Positions 49,703 to 62,000 of a stretch of 64,000 bases of DNA are shown piece by piece; positions within the stretch are counted from its first letter, which is position 1, and each line of letters begins with the position of its first letter. The DNA is from Chaetorhynchus papuensis (taxonomy: Eukaryota; Chordata; Aves; Passeriformes; Rhipiduridae), in assembly GCA_013396525.1 (NCBI GenBank), contig VWYX01000391.1, forward strand, positions 597,345 to 661,344, read 5' to 3'. The notes under the pieces are model-generated. The model made no database searches. It was given only the letters and a program-made list of their open reading frames with translations, and was not told where the DNA came from. Position numbers and translations under genes: made by a program.

Positions 49703-50168
49703 TTGATGCCTTTTCCTGGTCTTAAAAATCGAGAGTCAAATATGGTTAGAAGGGAAAAAGGGATTTTTACCTTGGTATTTATTTTAAGGATCCTTAGGTG
49801 CAGCACATCCAGGTTGAATGCACCTCCATGCACCCCACAGTGCCCCCCCAAAAGATCTGGTCTAACATTGTAGGTGTTACTAATTAGCACATCTATCAAA
49901 GATTCCCCAATGAGAGGCTCGAATGAGCCCCCCCTCCCCAAGGAACCTTCCCCTGGATGGTTCTATCTCAGTTTACAAAATGTGTTCTGGAGAGGACCTT
50001 GGGCTCTGGGCACACTGATCCCTCACTACGAAGCTTCTAAAATGTTCAGTCTCCCAGCTTGACAAACAAGTCCAAGAATGTGGGCAAAAAGCACCAAGAA
50101 TACAGAAATTGTAAAAAGGTATAACAGGGGTATAAAAGAAAAGGCAAAAATCATCATGGCATCAGTAT
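49700..50168 (-). mobile_element. Solo LTR, copy B, with 4-bp target-site duplication
   Basis: The LTR spans 49704-50164 (461 bp), collinear with copy A at 30363-30825 and with the same TGATGCC/GGCATCA ends. Flanks are ttat (49700-49703) and gtat (50165-50168), a 4-bp duplication with one mismatch. The AATAAA signal reads on the minus strand. Between its two thirds nearest 50164, copies A and B are almost identical, while the first 170 bp or so hold most of the differences. No internal retroviral sequence is present. Confidence 0.85.
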
Positions 50169-50383
50169 CAGAGACTAATTAGGGATTTTAGCTGTCCCTT
50201 CCACTTCTGGAGGACATTAAGAGAAACACACCTTCCCTAGCTGACCACTGTGGTCAGCAAGGCACTCAGTGGAAGCAGAAATGTATCTTCCTAAAGGCAC
50301 TAAAGTAAATGGAAAACTAAAGTTAATATTAAATGCATGGCATGTTATGGAAAATTAAAAGCCTGCCCAATTCTCCTTTTCAA

Positions 50384-50443
50384 AGAATCACAGAAGTTGA
50401 AAGGACCTCTGGAGAGCACTCATTTCAGCCAGCTCCTGTGCTC
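50384..50443 (-). mobile_element. CR1 LINE 3' end, first of two adjoining pieces
   Basis: 'agaatcacagaagttgaaag' followed by 'gacctctggaga' is the reverse complement of a CR1 3' tip, and the match stops at about 50443, where a second CR1 3' tip begins. Confidence 0.75.
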
Positions 50444-50672
50444 AGATCATGGAATGTTAAAGGGCTTGGCATGGACCTTAAAGTTCATTTTGTACCAACC
50501 CCCCCTGCCATGGGCAGGGACACCTTCCACTATCCCAGGTTGCTCAAGGCCTTATCCGACCTGGCCTTGAACTCTTCCAGGGCAGGGACATCCACATCTT
50601 CCCTGGGAAACCTGTGCCAGGGTCTCACCACCCTCACAGTAAAGAATTTCTTCCTGCAACTTATTTCCCCTT
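50444..50672 (-). mobile_element. CR1 LINE 3' part, second piece
   Basis: After a new 3' tip ('agatcatggaatg'), the sequence follows CR1 in reverse: 'ccccctgccatgggcaggga', 'caggttgctcaaggcc', 'cctggccttgaactcttcca' and 'ctcaccaccctcacagtaaa' followed by 'gaatttcttcc'. Similarity fades near 50672. Two 3' ends back to back mean that this CR1 copy landed in or beside an older one. Confidence 0.85.
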
Positions 50673-53600
50673 AGCCCACCAGTGCTGACTGCTGAGCACT
50701 GACCCCTCAGCTCCACATTTGCCATCCTCTCAACTGCCTCTATTGTCTTTCTATAATAGTCTGAATAAATAAGGTTACAAACCTGTATTCATTTTCTCTC
50801 AAGGTGAACAAATTTAATTTCCCTCATGCATAACCCAGCACTCACATATGAATGAAATATCTCTATAAAGAACCAGAGATTTCAGTTTAGACTGCTTATG
50901 TCCACCCACCAGCAGAAATGATGAGAAGTACAACTTGTACATCTACGCCCTGTCACACAGATCTTTTCATCTCTAGACATTTCTGTATTGTAATTTTCAT
51001 CTCCACAATCGTGCTTATCAGCCTGCCCAATATCTCAAATAAAAGATTTATTGTATTAAAGTCATGCAAGGTTTTTTTTTTAAAAAAAACCCAGAAAACG
51101 TGGGGGGAGTTATCCCAATAGGTCTCTTTTGTGTAGCACAATGCAAGTGCAACTCTGGAATGCCTTCCACCTCCTCCATCACAGCTTTGAGTGGCAGCTG
51201 CTCCAGTAAGACAATAGCAGCTCTGCAGATGCTGGTGCCAGACAATGGCTTGACACACTGAACCACGGTTCAGCACAGCTACATTGTGCTCAAAACCTGA
51301 TAGAAGTGATAATATTGGAGTGACAGTAGGAATGCTTTTATCTCCTTTTCTTACTGTGTTTCTACATAACTTTGCTACATTACCTAAGTTGGAACTGACT
51401 GACCATCCTGAAGTGCTGTAATAAAAAAGAGGGGGGTTTGCACAACGGCTTTCCTTGCGTTGTAAATCTCTTTAATGTAGAATTTCAAACCCCCTCACCC
51501 AAGCGGGCCTCTACTTTCAAATTGATGCTTAAATGCCTTTTATTACTCAGCTTTCTGAGACCCCAGAAGGCAGCATTACTTTCAGATCATGGACTTGACT
51601 GGGCAGAAAATACACGCATTTAGAGAAAAGAAACCTAGCAAAACCTGTTACACCTCTGGGTAATGTTCCCCTCTAAATCTCCGTACTACCATTAATTGAG
51701 TCTCTCAAGACTAAAACTTTAAAGAGATCTGTCTGCGTGTGTATATGTAGACATTTATTGCTCCAAGTAGCAAAGAAATTGTGCATTCACTATATAAAAA
51801 AAAATCAGCATTCAACAGCAAGAGAGCACTAAATACTAAAAAAAACTTTTAAATATCTAGGTTTATATACAATGTTCCTGTTGAATTTAGATCTCCTGAT
51901 TAGAGTTATCTGTTTATGTTTTCATAGAAAAGCTAATCTGGCATATTTAGTTACACAAGTCTCAAATGCCACTTAATAATTATAATTATGATGAAAAATC
52001 AACCCAAGATACAGTGGTTTGACTTTCCTGAAGAACTCTGTATTTTGATGGGAATTGATTTTGATTTTTCTTCTAATTTCTCAAAGTCAAGAATTTTTTT
52101 TTCCATGTCTTGTTTTTTTCCTTTAAGGTCAAACAATTACTTTTTTCTCTGGCCTTGAAAGTTGATTTTTAACATAATAATTCTATTCTGCCTACTCAGT
52201 AACAACAGAGTTTTGAATTTATGACCTTCAAAAAACCTGGCACAAATTAAACCACAAAGCTTTCCCTGATAAAGGTAATTAAAGAGAGGGACCTATATGC
52301 TCAAAGGAATTGAGATCCTAAGCTAGTACCACAACTAAAGGAATTTTAAAAACAGGTAGGAGTTAGCAATTGTGAGCCTACTTATCCTTTTAATCACTGA
52401 CAAAGAGAACAGAAAAGAAGTTATTTACCTGATTATTGACATCAGCCAGTGCTAGAATTACGACCCAGGTCTCCTGACATTCCTTCCAAACACACTGCAT
52501 TTCAATATTACTTTTTCCTCTCCATTTCTAAAACAACATACACAGATTACAATAGTTGAAGAAACTTGTAGCCATGTTCTGTTGGATACCTGAAGATCCC
52601 AGAAATGATAAATTATGAGATAAATAATATGGCATTGCACAAGGCTCACTAAGATTTTTAAAGCTTGAGCTAGCAGAGAGGCACAGCTTGGCTAGGTCCT
52701 GTTAGAGCTACTATGATCTAACTATTAGAACAATAAAAAGCTAAGCCTCAAACACAACTTTTTGTTGCCTCGGAGCTCCCATGTTCATTTACCATCAGAT
52801 CTGGCCACAGGTTCCAATTATTCCGTGTTTACTGAACAATTTATCTGGGTTTGGTGCTGAGAAAAATTGCAGAAAGGAGATCATGGGGGGAAGGGTTGGT
52901 TATTGATGCTCTTTTTCATTCTTACTTGTTAGAAAAAAAACCCCAGAACTATTCCTAGGAACTTTTAAGGGTACATACTGTAAAAGAAAAAGCCAAGCAA
53001 GCAGCTGTGAAGTGCTAGCTTTACAGGCTTGTAAAACTATTGCCAATATTTCAATGACCTGGAAAACAAAACTTTTACTGATGTGGACATTTCTAACAGC
53101 AGCAAAACCAGCACTGCTGTCTGGGTTTGCAAAAAGCAAGCTGGTACCACACCAGGCTCTGTTCCCCACACCACAAAACTGAGCTCCACATGTAGTGTCT
53201 TTTCACATACATTTGGAATGCACCATATGGCAAAAGCAGCTTAGTTGTGGAGCTGGACTGCCCTTTTCTTCTCCTCCTCTCACACACAGACATTTTTCTC
53301 TTCTTTTTCCCTGTTATTTGTGGAAAAACATTACAATCCTCACACTACTGCATTCTTCACAGCAAGAATCCTGTCTGCTTGCAAACGTCAACTGCTCTGT
53401 TAGCACAAAGAGGAAAAATGCAATACCATCTGACTGGTTAAATAAATAAATGCCTTTTCCACAATTCTAAGTCATTCATTCCATGTGAAACTGCAGAGAC
53501 CACCCTTCTGCTTGATTTATGATACTCTGTTAGCCACAGAATTACTTAGCAAAATCAGTTTGGCTTGATGTAAAATTCTGTCTCTTCACCAGGAGAAAAA

Positions 53601-56600
53601 AAATAATGTAAGCCCCACAAAAAGAAGACATTAATTTAGGAATAGTTGAGCTATCATTGACTTATCAAAATAAAGCTAGAGACATAAATCAATTCTACTG
53701 CCTGGACAAAGATAAATCAATAAAGCTCAGAAAGACATTATTGATTCCATAGCCATCACTCAAAGGCTCTTCATTTGATTCCTCAGCCATCTGTTTAATT
53801 GAAATGAAAATTCTGATAACTTCTGGTGGGCCCTCTGCATGTTGACTTTGATACAATGTTATTCAATCAAATACAGACAGCTACGACCTCCTGTCAGTGA
53901 GAGCCCTAAATGTGTTATCCACATGGATTAGCTTGGATAGATACATTTTGTTTAAAACAAGATGCTTTTGTCTAAACTTTTTCTTACATGACCCTGAGCA
54001 GGCGAGTCTTTTGTTCAAACCATCCCCTGGTTTCAGCTAATTTCAACCCTTCAACTTGCCAGTAGCTGGAGTAAACTAAACAGTTAAAAAGAGTGTTTGG
54101 CATCCATCCCTCAAACATCCTTCCTGTCTTAATTTCTGCATGGGGAATCATCTGCTTGTATCTTCTCCTTGGGTTGTACCCATTCAGCATAAAGACAGAA
54201 GCAGAGAAGCTGTAAAAAGTGTCTTCAGCACAGACATTTTGATGTTTTTATGGATTTATTACTTGAAATCTAATAGAATGAAAAATACTATTCATCTGCA
54301 AGCTAAGATGGTGCATTAGGATGTGTGCATTAATTATATAAACCTAAGAAAAACCACTATACAAAATTATGCAGTGACTCTATAGGGAGAACCTATAACC
54401 AATATTAAATTATTTCCTCACTTTAGAGAGGTTCCTTGTCATGTACTAAAATAAAGACTCCAGTTCTTTTTTTCTATGGCAACACACAAGGGAGTTCTTT
54501 TCTGGTTTGCTCAAAAAGCAAGACAAAGTTCCTGGTGCACTATAGAACCTTACTCCTCCATCATTAAGCAAAATGCACTGTACTGCACTGCAGGAAGAAA
54601 GCAGCAACATATTGTACACCCTTCTTCTGGTGCTAAAATTAGACAGCAGAAAAAAAAATGCACATCAGAATCTGAGGACAGCGACTGAAAGTTGTTAAGC
54701 TGTCAAGCGCACTTGGCACAAGCTTTCCCCACCACAGTTAACTTCCTCCTAAACTGGAAGAGCTCAATCACATAAAATAATATACACCATAATTAAGACA
54801 GAAAGGTCAAAATTTGCAATTCTGCTACTTTGTTTATATCATGCTGTAAGAACAATAAAAATCAGGGCTGCACTGGCCTGAAAACCAAAGAAAATAAACG
54901 TATATAATAAATCTAAAGGAGTTAACATCATAATACTTATGTTACTTTCCCTACTGGAACTGTGCTACATTCATGTATGACACCAGCACTGGGAACTACT
55001 GATGTAAGTTCTAGATTAATGGAATATACAGAATATATATATAGAAACAGAGCATTTGATGATGTAGGTGGTATCCTATTTCCAAATAAAGGATCTAACC
55101 TAAGTAAAAATTAAGCATTGAATGTCCAGCTATAAACTGCTCTGTACCACAGAGTTGTACCCTGGCAGCATCCTTCTAAAAGGACTGGAATTTGTGCTTT
55201 CCATATCATGATGCAGCAGAACTAAGTGGGGAAAGTTTTTTGAATACAGACATTTGCTGGAAGAAATAACTTCAGGGTATGAGGAAGGACAGAGTGGCGA
55301 GCCCTGGAAGCAGCTGCCTGCCCTCCCCACCAGGAGGACTCATCTCAGAAAGCACTTAGCTCTGCCTTCAACGGGTCAGTGCCTGCCTGAGCAGGCTTGG
55401 AGAGAACATCCTGGAATTCTCCCGTGCTTCAGATTCTCCATGAAGCATGCAAGCACCTGCTGTCTGTCAGACAATGAATTCCTTGTATCGGGACTGAGCA
55501 GCCCAGAAAACTGTGAAGCAGAAAGCTGTACAGAGCGAGGGGAATTGTGGATCACTCTTCAGAGGGCAAGAGAACCTTTTTGACCAAAAGTCAACTTCAG
55601 ACTTTATTTGGTTGCAGGCTTGTCATTCCTGCTCAGGGGGAAGTTAAGGTGAAATTACAGCCCTGCCTTCTCCCAGATCTACTATGGACAATATACTCCT
55701 TCCAGGAAACACAGAGGAAAGAGTCCACGTGAGCCTTAGGGCTTCTACTTCTGTCTGAGCGTAAATTGTCTCCAAGATAATGAGCTCTTTACTCAATTTC
55801 TCCCTTTTCCATACCCATCAAAATGTCAGAAGGTGCCAAACTTTCAAACTTTCACAATATTCTTTAGAAGAGGACTGAAAGAGGAGGTTTTTTTCCTGCA
55901 GGAAAAGGGCTCTAGCCTATTGGCAGGAGTTTTAGCCTGCATTGGAACCAGCTATTAGATACTGGTGAAATAATCTTACTTTCCTATGACACTGTCCACT
56001 GCAGAGCCCCATGTCAGCATAAATGGGAAATTATACTTTCTGCAATGAGGCTACATTTTAACAGCATTTCCTGATAGCAGCAAATACAGTTAGAGGAGAA
56101 TTTGCTTAGAGAAGCAGGGACTGAAAAAACCTGCACACTTTTTCACCCCCATTTTCAGTGTGTGTAATGGAATAACAACATTTCAGTGCGTAATGCTGGC
56201 CCAGCACACCAATAAATTTTGTAGCTGGAGGGTAAATGATAACTTAGCACCATAGTACAAACTATTTGCAATACAGCTACTTCCCATTAACATCAATTAA
56301 TATGCTATTTACAACAAGAAATAGACTTTACTTATAGAGCTAAAATAACTAAACCAAGTCATAGAACGAGGAATTTTTTAACAAAGAAAATATCCCTGAG
56401 GAGTTTTTAATTTCAATCCTAATTTATGTGTCTATCATGATGAAAAAACTTGAAAGAAGTTATTTTTTGCCCTATATAAAGCCTATCAGCTGTCTATTAC
56501 TGACACAGCTTATGATTTTTAATACTGATATAGTTCATCAGGGAATAAAGTGTCTCAGAGATGGGAAGGGGACAGAGAACACTATATAATCAGTATTCTA

Positions 56601-58071
56601 AGTAAGTACCATTGTGTTAAATAGCCTTCTCACTCTCTTTGGTATAGAAAATTGAATTTGAAAAGCAAATACAGAGGCAGAGAGTAGTAAAAAATTGTTC
56701 TGCCTAGAATACAGAATGCAATCATATCCAATTAAAGTCAATAAATATCATTTGCTGGTGGAAGCCTAGGAAAGAACAATTTGTACAACAAACATTTTGA
56801 TAAATAATTTTTCATATAAATTTACCTTTTTCTTTAGCTATCGATTACCATTACAGAGCAGGGAATATTGACATGTGCATGAAACCATAACGAGCTAAAA
56901 TCAAGTTTCAGATAGAGTACCTCTGGCTTGTCTCCGTGCTTAGAATGAAACAGAAATGCTCAAGTTGTGCAATAGATTCTGTAACTGGCTCTACCACAGA
57001 GCTGTCAGGGTTGACTAACCATCCAAGACATCATTCTCCTGTAATCTCCCTGAGAAGCTGTGACAGAGCAGAGATGCCAGTCCATGAAGGGGATTTACCT
57101 CCCAGCCAGGTTCTGCTGATTACTGGGCTTCTGGGCCACCCTGGCTTCGCATACAAGAAAACAAAACCAGAGTAGAAACTTTAAATCACACCAGCTCATT
57201 GGCAGAGATTGAGGGATCAGGTTTTCTTACTGCCAGAGTCCTGAGCTTTACTTCAGTTTCCCCATTTGCACCAGTGCCTGGGGGTTGTTCATCCTCCCGG
57301 GATGAAGGGCCTTACAATTCTAAATTAAGGTCATAATGTTCCATTTAAGGTTATATCCTTTGTACACAGGTTCTCTGCCAATTCATCCGGGGGAAAGAGA
57401 GCATCTTTTCATTTGTGATTAAGAGTAAGTTCACCACAAAATACTTTGAGACTCTTAAACTGAAGATGAGTAAATGGATACAAATTCTAAGAATTAAAAA
57501 AAAAACCTACTGATATGTTGAAAATAATTTTTTATAAAAATCTCATAAAAAATAATTCTTATGTCTGTTTTATAAACATTTTGAAAAAGCATTATGAAAA
57601 TTTAGCCAAGAATGTTGTTTCAAAGCAAAGTAATATTTTAACTCTGAAAGTTTCTGATTCGTGTGACCAGATGAACAGCCAAGAAGTCTAACACCAAGCT
57701 AGTCCTTACAGACTAAAGAAAAACCAAAAATAAAAATAAAAGTAAAAAAGAAAAAGAAAAAACCTAACACACGCAAAAACCAGAGGAAAGAAAACAGAAG
57801 GCATTACAGAAGTGGTGACTGTCAGAGGAACACTATGTTGTTTAAGGAAAATCTGGTCAAAGCATAGTTTACAGAAAACATTCTGATTCTGTCAGTCTGA
57901 TCCTTTCTATGAAGAATAATATCTCCAGCCCTACACATGGGTCCTTCTGCTCTTTCCAGCTCTTCTGTCCAGCTGGCCTGGTGAAAGAATTAGCAAAGGA
58001 CTTTTGGCACCCTTTTTGGAAAGGATGCCATCATCAGAACAGAGGCCTGAAACTAGTTTCATGGATGAGCT
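50673..58071. other. Non-coding stretch, no gene seen
   Basis: AT-rich unique sequence. A T10A8 palindrome lies at 51070-51091 and an A-rich tract at 57718-57762. The part at 53640-53960 is notably regulatory-like in motif content. The frame at 55254-55583 (109 codons) shows no domain. Confidence 0.5.
57718..57762. repeat. A-rich low-complexity tract
   Basis: Runs of A broken by single C, T or G over about 45 bp. Confidence 0.75.
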
Positions 58072-58530
58072 AAAGTGATGCCATGATGATTTTTTGTCTT
58101 TTCTTTTATACCTTTCTACAACTTCTGTATTCTTAGCACTTTTGCCTACATTCTTAGACTTATTTTGTCAAGCTAGGAGACAAAAGATTTTAGAAGCTTT
58201 GTAGGTTAGGGATCAGTGTGCCCAGAGCCCAAGGTCCTCTCCAGAACACATTTTGTAAACTGAGATAGAACCATCCAGGGGAAGGTTCCCTGGGGAGGGG
58301 GGGCTCATTCAAGCCTCTCATTGGGGAATTTTTGATAGAAATGCTAATTAGTAACACCTACAATGTTAGACCAGATATTCTGGGGGGTTCATTGCAGGGT
58401 GCATTGCGGTGCATTCGACCTGGACGTGGTGCACCTAAGGATCCTTAAAATAAATACCAAGGTAAAATCCCTTTTTCCCTTCTAACCATGTTTGACTCTT
58501 GATTTTAAGACCAGGAAAAGGCATCAAAAG
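58072..58530 (+). mobile_element. Solo LTR, copy C, with perfect 4-bp target-site duplication
   Basis: The LTR spans 58076-58526 (451 bp) and is the reverse complement of copies A and B, with the same TGATGCC/GGCATCA ends. The flanks aaag (58072-58075) and aaag (58527-58530) match exactly, which fixes the 4-bp duplication length for the family. AATAAA is at 58449-58454 in the sense strand. Copy C is the most diverged of the three, with short deletions, but keeps the shared 81-bp block at 58209-58289 unchanged. No internal retroviral sequence accompanies it. Confidence 0.87.
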
Positions 58531-58683
58531 CACAATCTGTTCTCATCCTACACCTCTCCCAAAGAAACCTTCCACCCCAACAATCATTTTGGCTGAGCCA
58601 GATAATGTTCCTCCTGGATTACCCATGTTGGTTTTACAGCAACAGAGGAAGCTGAGGTGTAACACTGCTAACAGAGCTGGAAA

Positions 58684-58790
58684 TCATAGAAACACAGAAT
58701 GGTTTGGGTTGGAAGGGACCTTTAAAGGGCAGGCAGTACAACCCCCCTGCAATGAGCAGGGACACCCTCAGCTAGGTCAGGTTGCTCAGA
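58684..58790 (-). mobile_element. CR1 LINE 3' end fragment
   Basis: 'tcatagaaacacagaatggt' followed by 'ttgggttggaagggaccttt' is the textbook reverse complement of a CR1 3' tip. It continues through 'acccccctgcaatgagcagg' to 'caggttgctcaga', where similarity ends. Confidence 0.85.
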
Positions 58791-61700
58791 AATAAGTGAC
58801 CCGTTTCTGTTTGAATACACAGGTTCTGAAGTCCCACCTCTCTCACACCAGTAAAGAATCACTATGCAGATTTGTGCTGTGTTTCTAAGCAGACCTAGAG
58901 ACACCTAAATCTATGCTTCCAGCTGCCTGATGAGTCTATTTGGCAGGTCACAACATTTAAATAAATGCTTGGTAGTTTAATCTGTGCTTCACAGTGAACT
59001 TCCAGAGATGTAGTAACCCAGGGATAACCCCAGGCACTCACAAACCCTTGGATAATTTACCATTCTACTTAAATTAAATATTCATTTATTCAAGTCTCAA
59101 GCTTTAGGAAAGTTCTTATTAACAAGAGCAAACAATGCACAAAGTTTCACTGAGAACTACCGATAAGATGGGGGCATTTTAAGCCCTGTGTCTCATTTAA
59201 ATATGACCATTTTGTGACCAAACTCTGGAGATTAATTTTGTCTCGGAGAATAGGCCCAGCATAACACCTAGGTAAGGCAAATGTCTGCCAATACAAAAAT
59301 ATGAGTTTTCAGGAACACATTCATTTCACTGATGTGTATGGAATTATAGTTCTGTAAGAATGGTTGGATTACAGGCTGATATAATTACGGGATGGGGAGG
59401 GAAATACCTTATAGTTACCATAAAAAAAAAAAAAAAACCAGTGTTTATTTCCAAGTTTTCCTTACTAATTCAGAAAATATGGATAATACTGTACACCCTA
59501 GGCGATCATGGCACATCCTACAGCAAAAGACAAATGAGGAATTGCTGTGAGCTTAATACCCTGCACTGGCACACAGAGCCTGGCTCAGTTCCTGCAGTAC
59601 AACAGACCTCTGACAGATTACTGAATCTCACAGCAGGAGAGTAATTGGGGAACTGGCTGGCTAGAAAACAATTCCATTGGTGGGGGATGCAGGGGGAATA
59701 GTCACAATTTCACCCTTCCTTTGCTCTATCAAGACATAACTGAGTTCTTTGCAAAACTGTGCAAAGGCCAGAAAGACACACCCATGAGCCCCTCAACTGC
59801 CCGAGGCTTTGGCACTTGGGCTCAAGTGGAAGATGGAAGTTTAAGTAATGCCTGATTTGAGCCTTGAAACTTGAGCTTAGCTTATGTCACATCTTAATTA
59901 CAATTCTGGGTTCTTCTGACCCTCCCTTTCCCAACACCAACATCCCACCTGGATACTGAGACACAGTTTTGTTTCAGAAAAGCAATGAGAAAACACCAGG
60001 AGACACCTTCTGTAACCAGTCACTGTGCCTTTGCCTGGTGCCTCTCCAAGGGCCCTCAGATGCCACAAGAGCACAAACAGGAAAAGCTCTCAACTTCTTG
60101 GTAGCATTTAAAAAACTTCAGTTCTGAGGAACACTGTAAATATAGACACAGCAGCTGTAATTAGGATGAGCCCATGCAGGATTTTCCAACTGAACAAGTC
60201 AAATCCTTTGGCTCTTGCACAAATTATATACAATTTAATGAGAGCTATGCTGGGCCACATTAATTACCAGAAGGTACAAAACGTGATACAAGAAGGCTGC
60301 TACATGATTTTTAAGCCTCAACATCTGAGACTTCTCAAAAACATAAGGCCTCCCATTGAGTTCTTTTACAACTGTTTATTCAACAGCAACAGTCTTTTGG
60401 GATTCAAAAACCGGTTTCAGGACTGGGTTTTAAATTTTTGGCCCCTTTACAAGATTATTTCCCACAATGACACTTCATCTCGGCAAATCACAGCTCTCAG
60501 TGAGGAAATCAAAATTAAACTCAGAGTTTTTGTCTAATTCTTTGTCAAATACTGATTAAAGTACTCTTGGTCCACATACTTAGGAATGCTGTCCTTACCC
60601 ATAAAGAGACAGAAGTTGACCAAACCAGACTTCCTTAAAGCTCCCCAGACCTCTTCAGAGAGAACCCTGACATAAAACAGGCCAGTCACAGACAGTAGAA
60701 GGGACATTGGCTTAAAACTCAGTGCCTCCCGAGGGAACATACAGGTTCCTCAGATTTTCAATTAGTAGCTGCCCAATATCAAGTACATTTATTGTAAGCC
60801 GTGAATAAGCAGCATAAAATATACTAATCAAATATATACTGTGCCTCAATATTATTTCAAGGCCAAGCCTAGCAAAGGACGTTAAAAACATCTTGGTTTT
60901 TTTGTACCAATGTGACATGTGACAGTTCCTCCTTGGCAAATAATGTCCTGGAAGTAGAAAACTGCTCAGAAAGTTGGTGTGTGGTTTATCTGGGGGCTAG
61001 TTTAGGGTTTGGGGGTTTAAACTCTTTCAGAAAATTTGTAAGGTATGCAGTATTGAACATGATGGAAAGCCCACCTTATAGGGAAATAGTCTCCTTTTTT
61101 TCTTGGAAAAGAAAAATTGCCAGTTGGTTCATCCTTTTGAAGAAGCCTCATAACTCCGCAAGTGAAGAATTTACGCTTGGAGAAACCCAAACAATTGCCA
61201 GAAAACAAAAGCAGGATGTGTACATGTGACACTGCCTCAGCCGTTCTAACATTTTCTTTATTTCCATAATTACACACCATTTTTCAAATAACACAACATG
61301 ATCTGTGCCTTTCTATACCCTGAGATAAGAGTATAGTGTCTACTGCTGGGTACTATGCTGCTTATTCGACACAAACAGAATTCATTAGAGCTGTTTAAAC
61401 AAAAAGAACACCGAGATCAGTTTTTACCTGCAGCTTAAACAAAACAAAAAGGGTGAAAAATTTACAGCCTTTTGTCACCTACCTAATTCTGAAGCCAAGT
61501 TAACTCTGCATTTTAAATGAAGGTGGCTCTGCTGCTAGCTGAAAAAAAATTTTCAATCTGTGACTGTTAATTAAATTATTAAAATAAATACCTTAAATAA
61601 AAGAGATATTATCATACAAAGAATTTAACTTATTAAAAATATTCTGGACTATTATTATAATGTAAATGATATAAAAATACAGGATTTGGAAAAAAAAATC

Positions 61701-61967
61701 ACAAGGCATAGCACCTTAATTTCTATAAAATAGATAACGTGTTATACCCTCCATTGTTTAATTCTGCCTAGTCTCAATGTTTGACACTGTAATATGCAAC
61801 TGAACACTCGCACAGCAAATGAAACTTGCCTCAAATCAAGAAAAGGAAAATTCCACAAGGCCTGACACCTGTGTACTGAAAGGCTCCTGAGGAGCAGGCA
61901 GTGGCACAGGACTGCAGCGCTGAGGACATCCTGGGGAGGATTTAGACAGAACGGAGAGGCTGTGCCA

Positions 61968-62000
61968 GGCAGGGATGTCTGGCAGGGATGTCTGGCAGGG
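61968..62000. repeat. 13-bp tandem repeat, 2.5 copies
   Basis: ggcagggatgtct occurs at 61968-61980 and 61981-61993, followed by a partial third unit (ggcaggg). Confidence 0.9.

Noticed and set aside
51070..51091. GG T10 A8 CC palindrome
   Set aside because: Explained by adjoining T and A homopolymers; no larger structure.
60166..60537. 123-codon plus-strand frame
   Set aside because: Lysine-, asparagine- and isoleucine-rich in the way AT-rich non-coding DNA translates; no domain.
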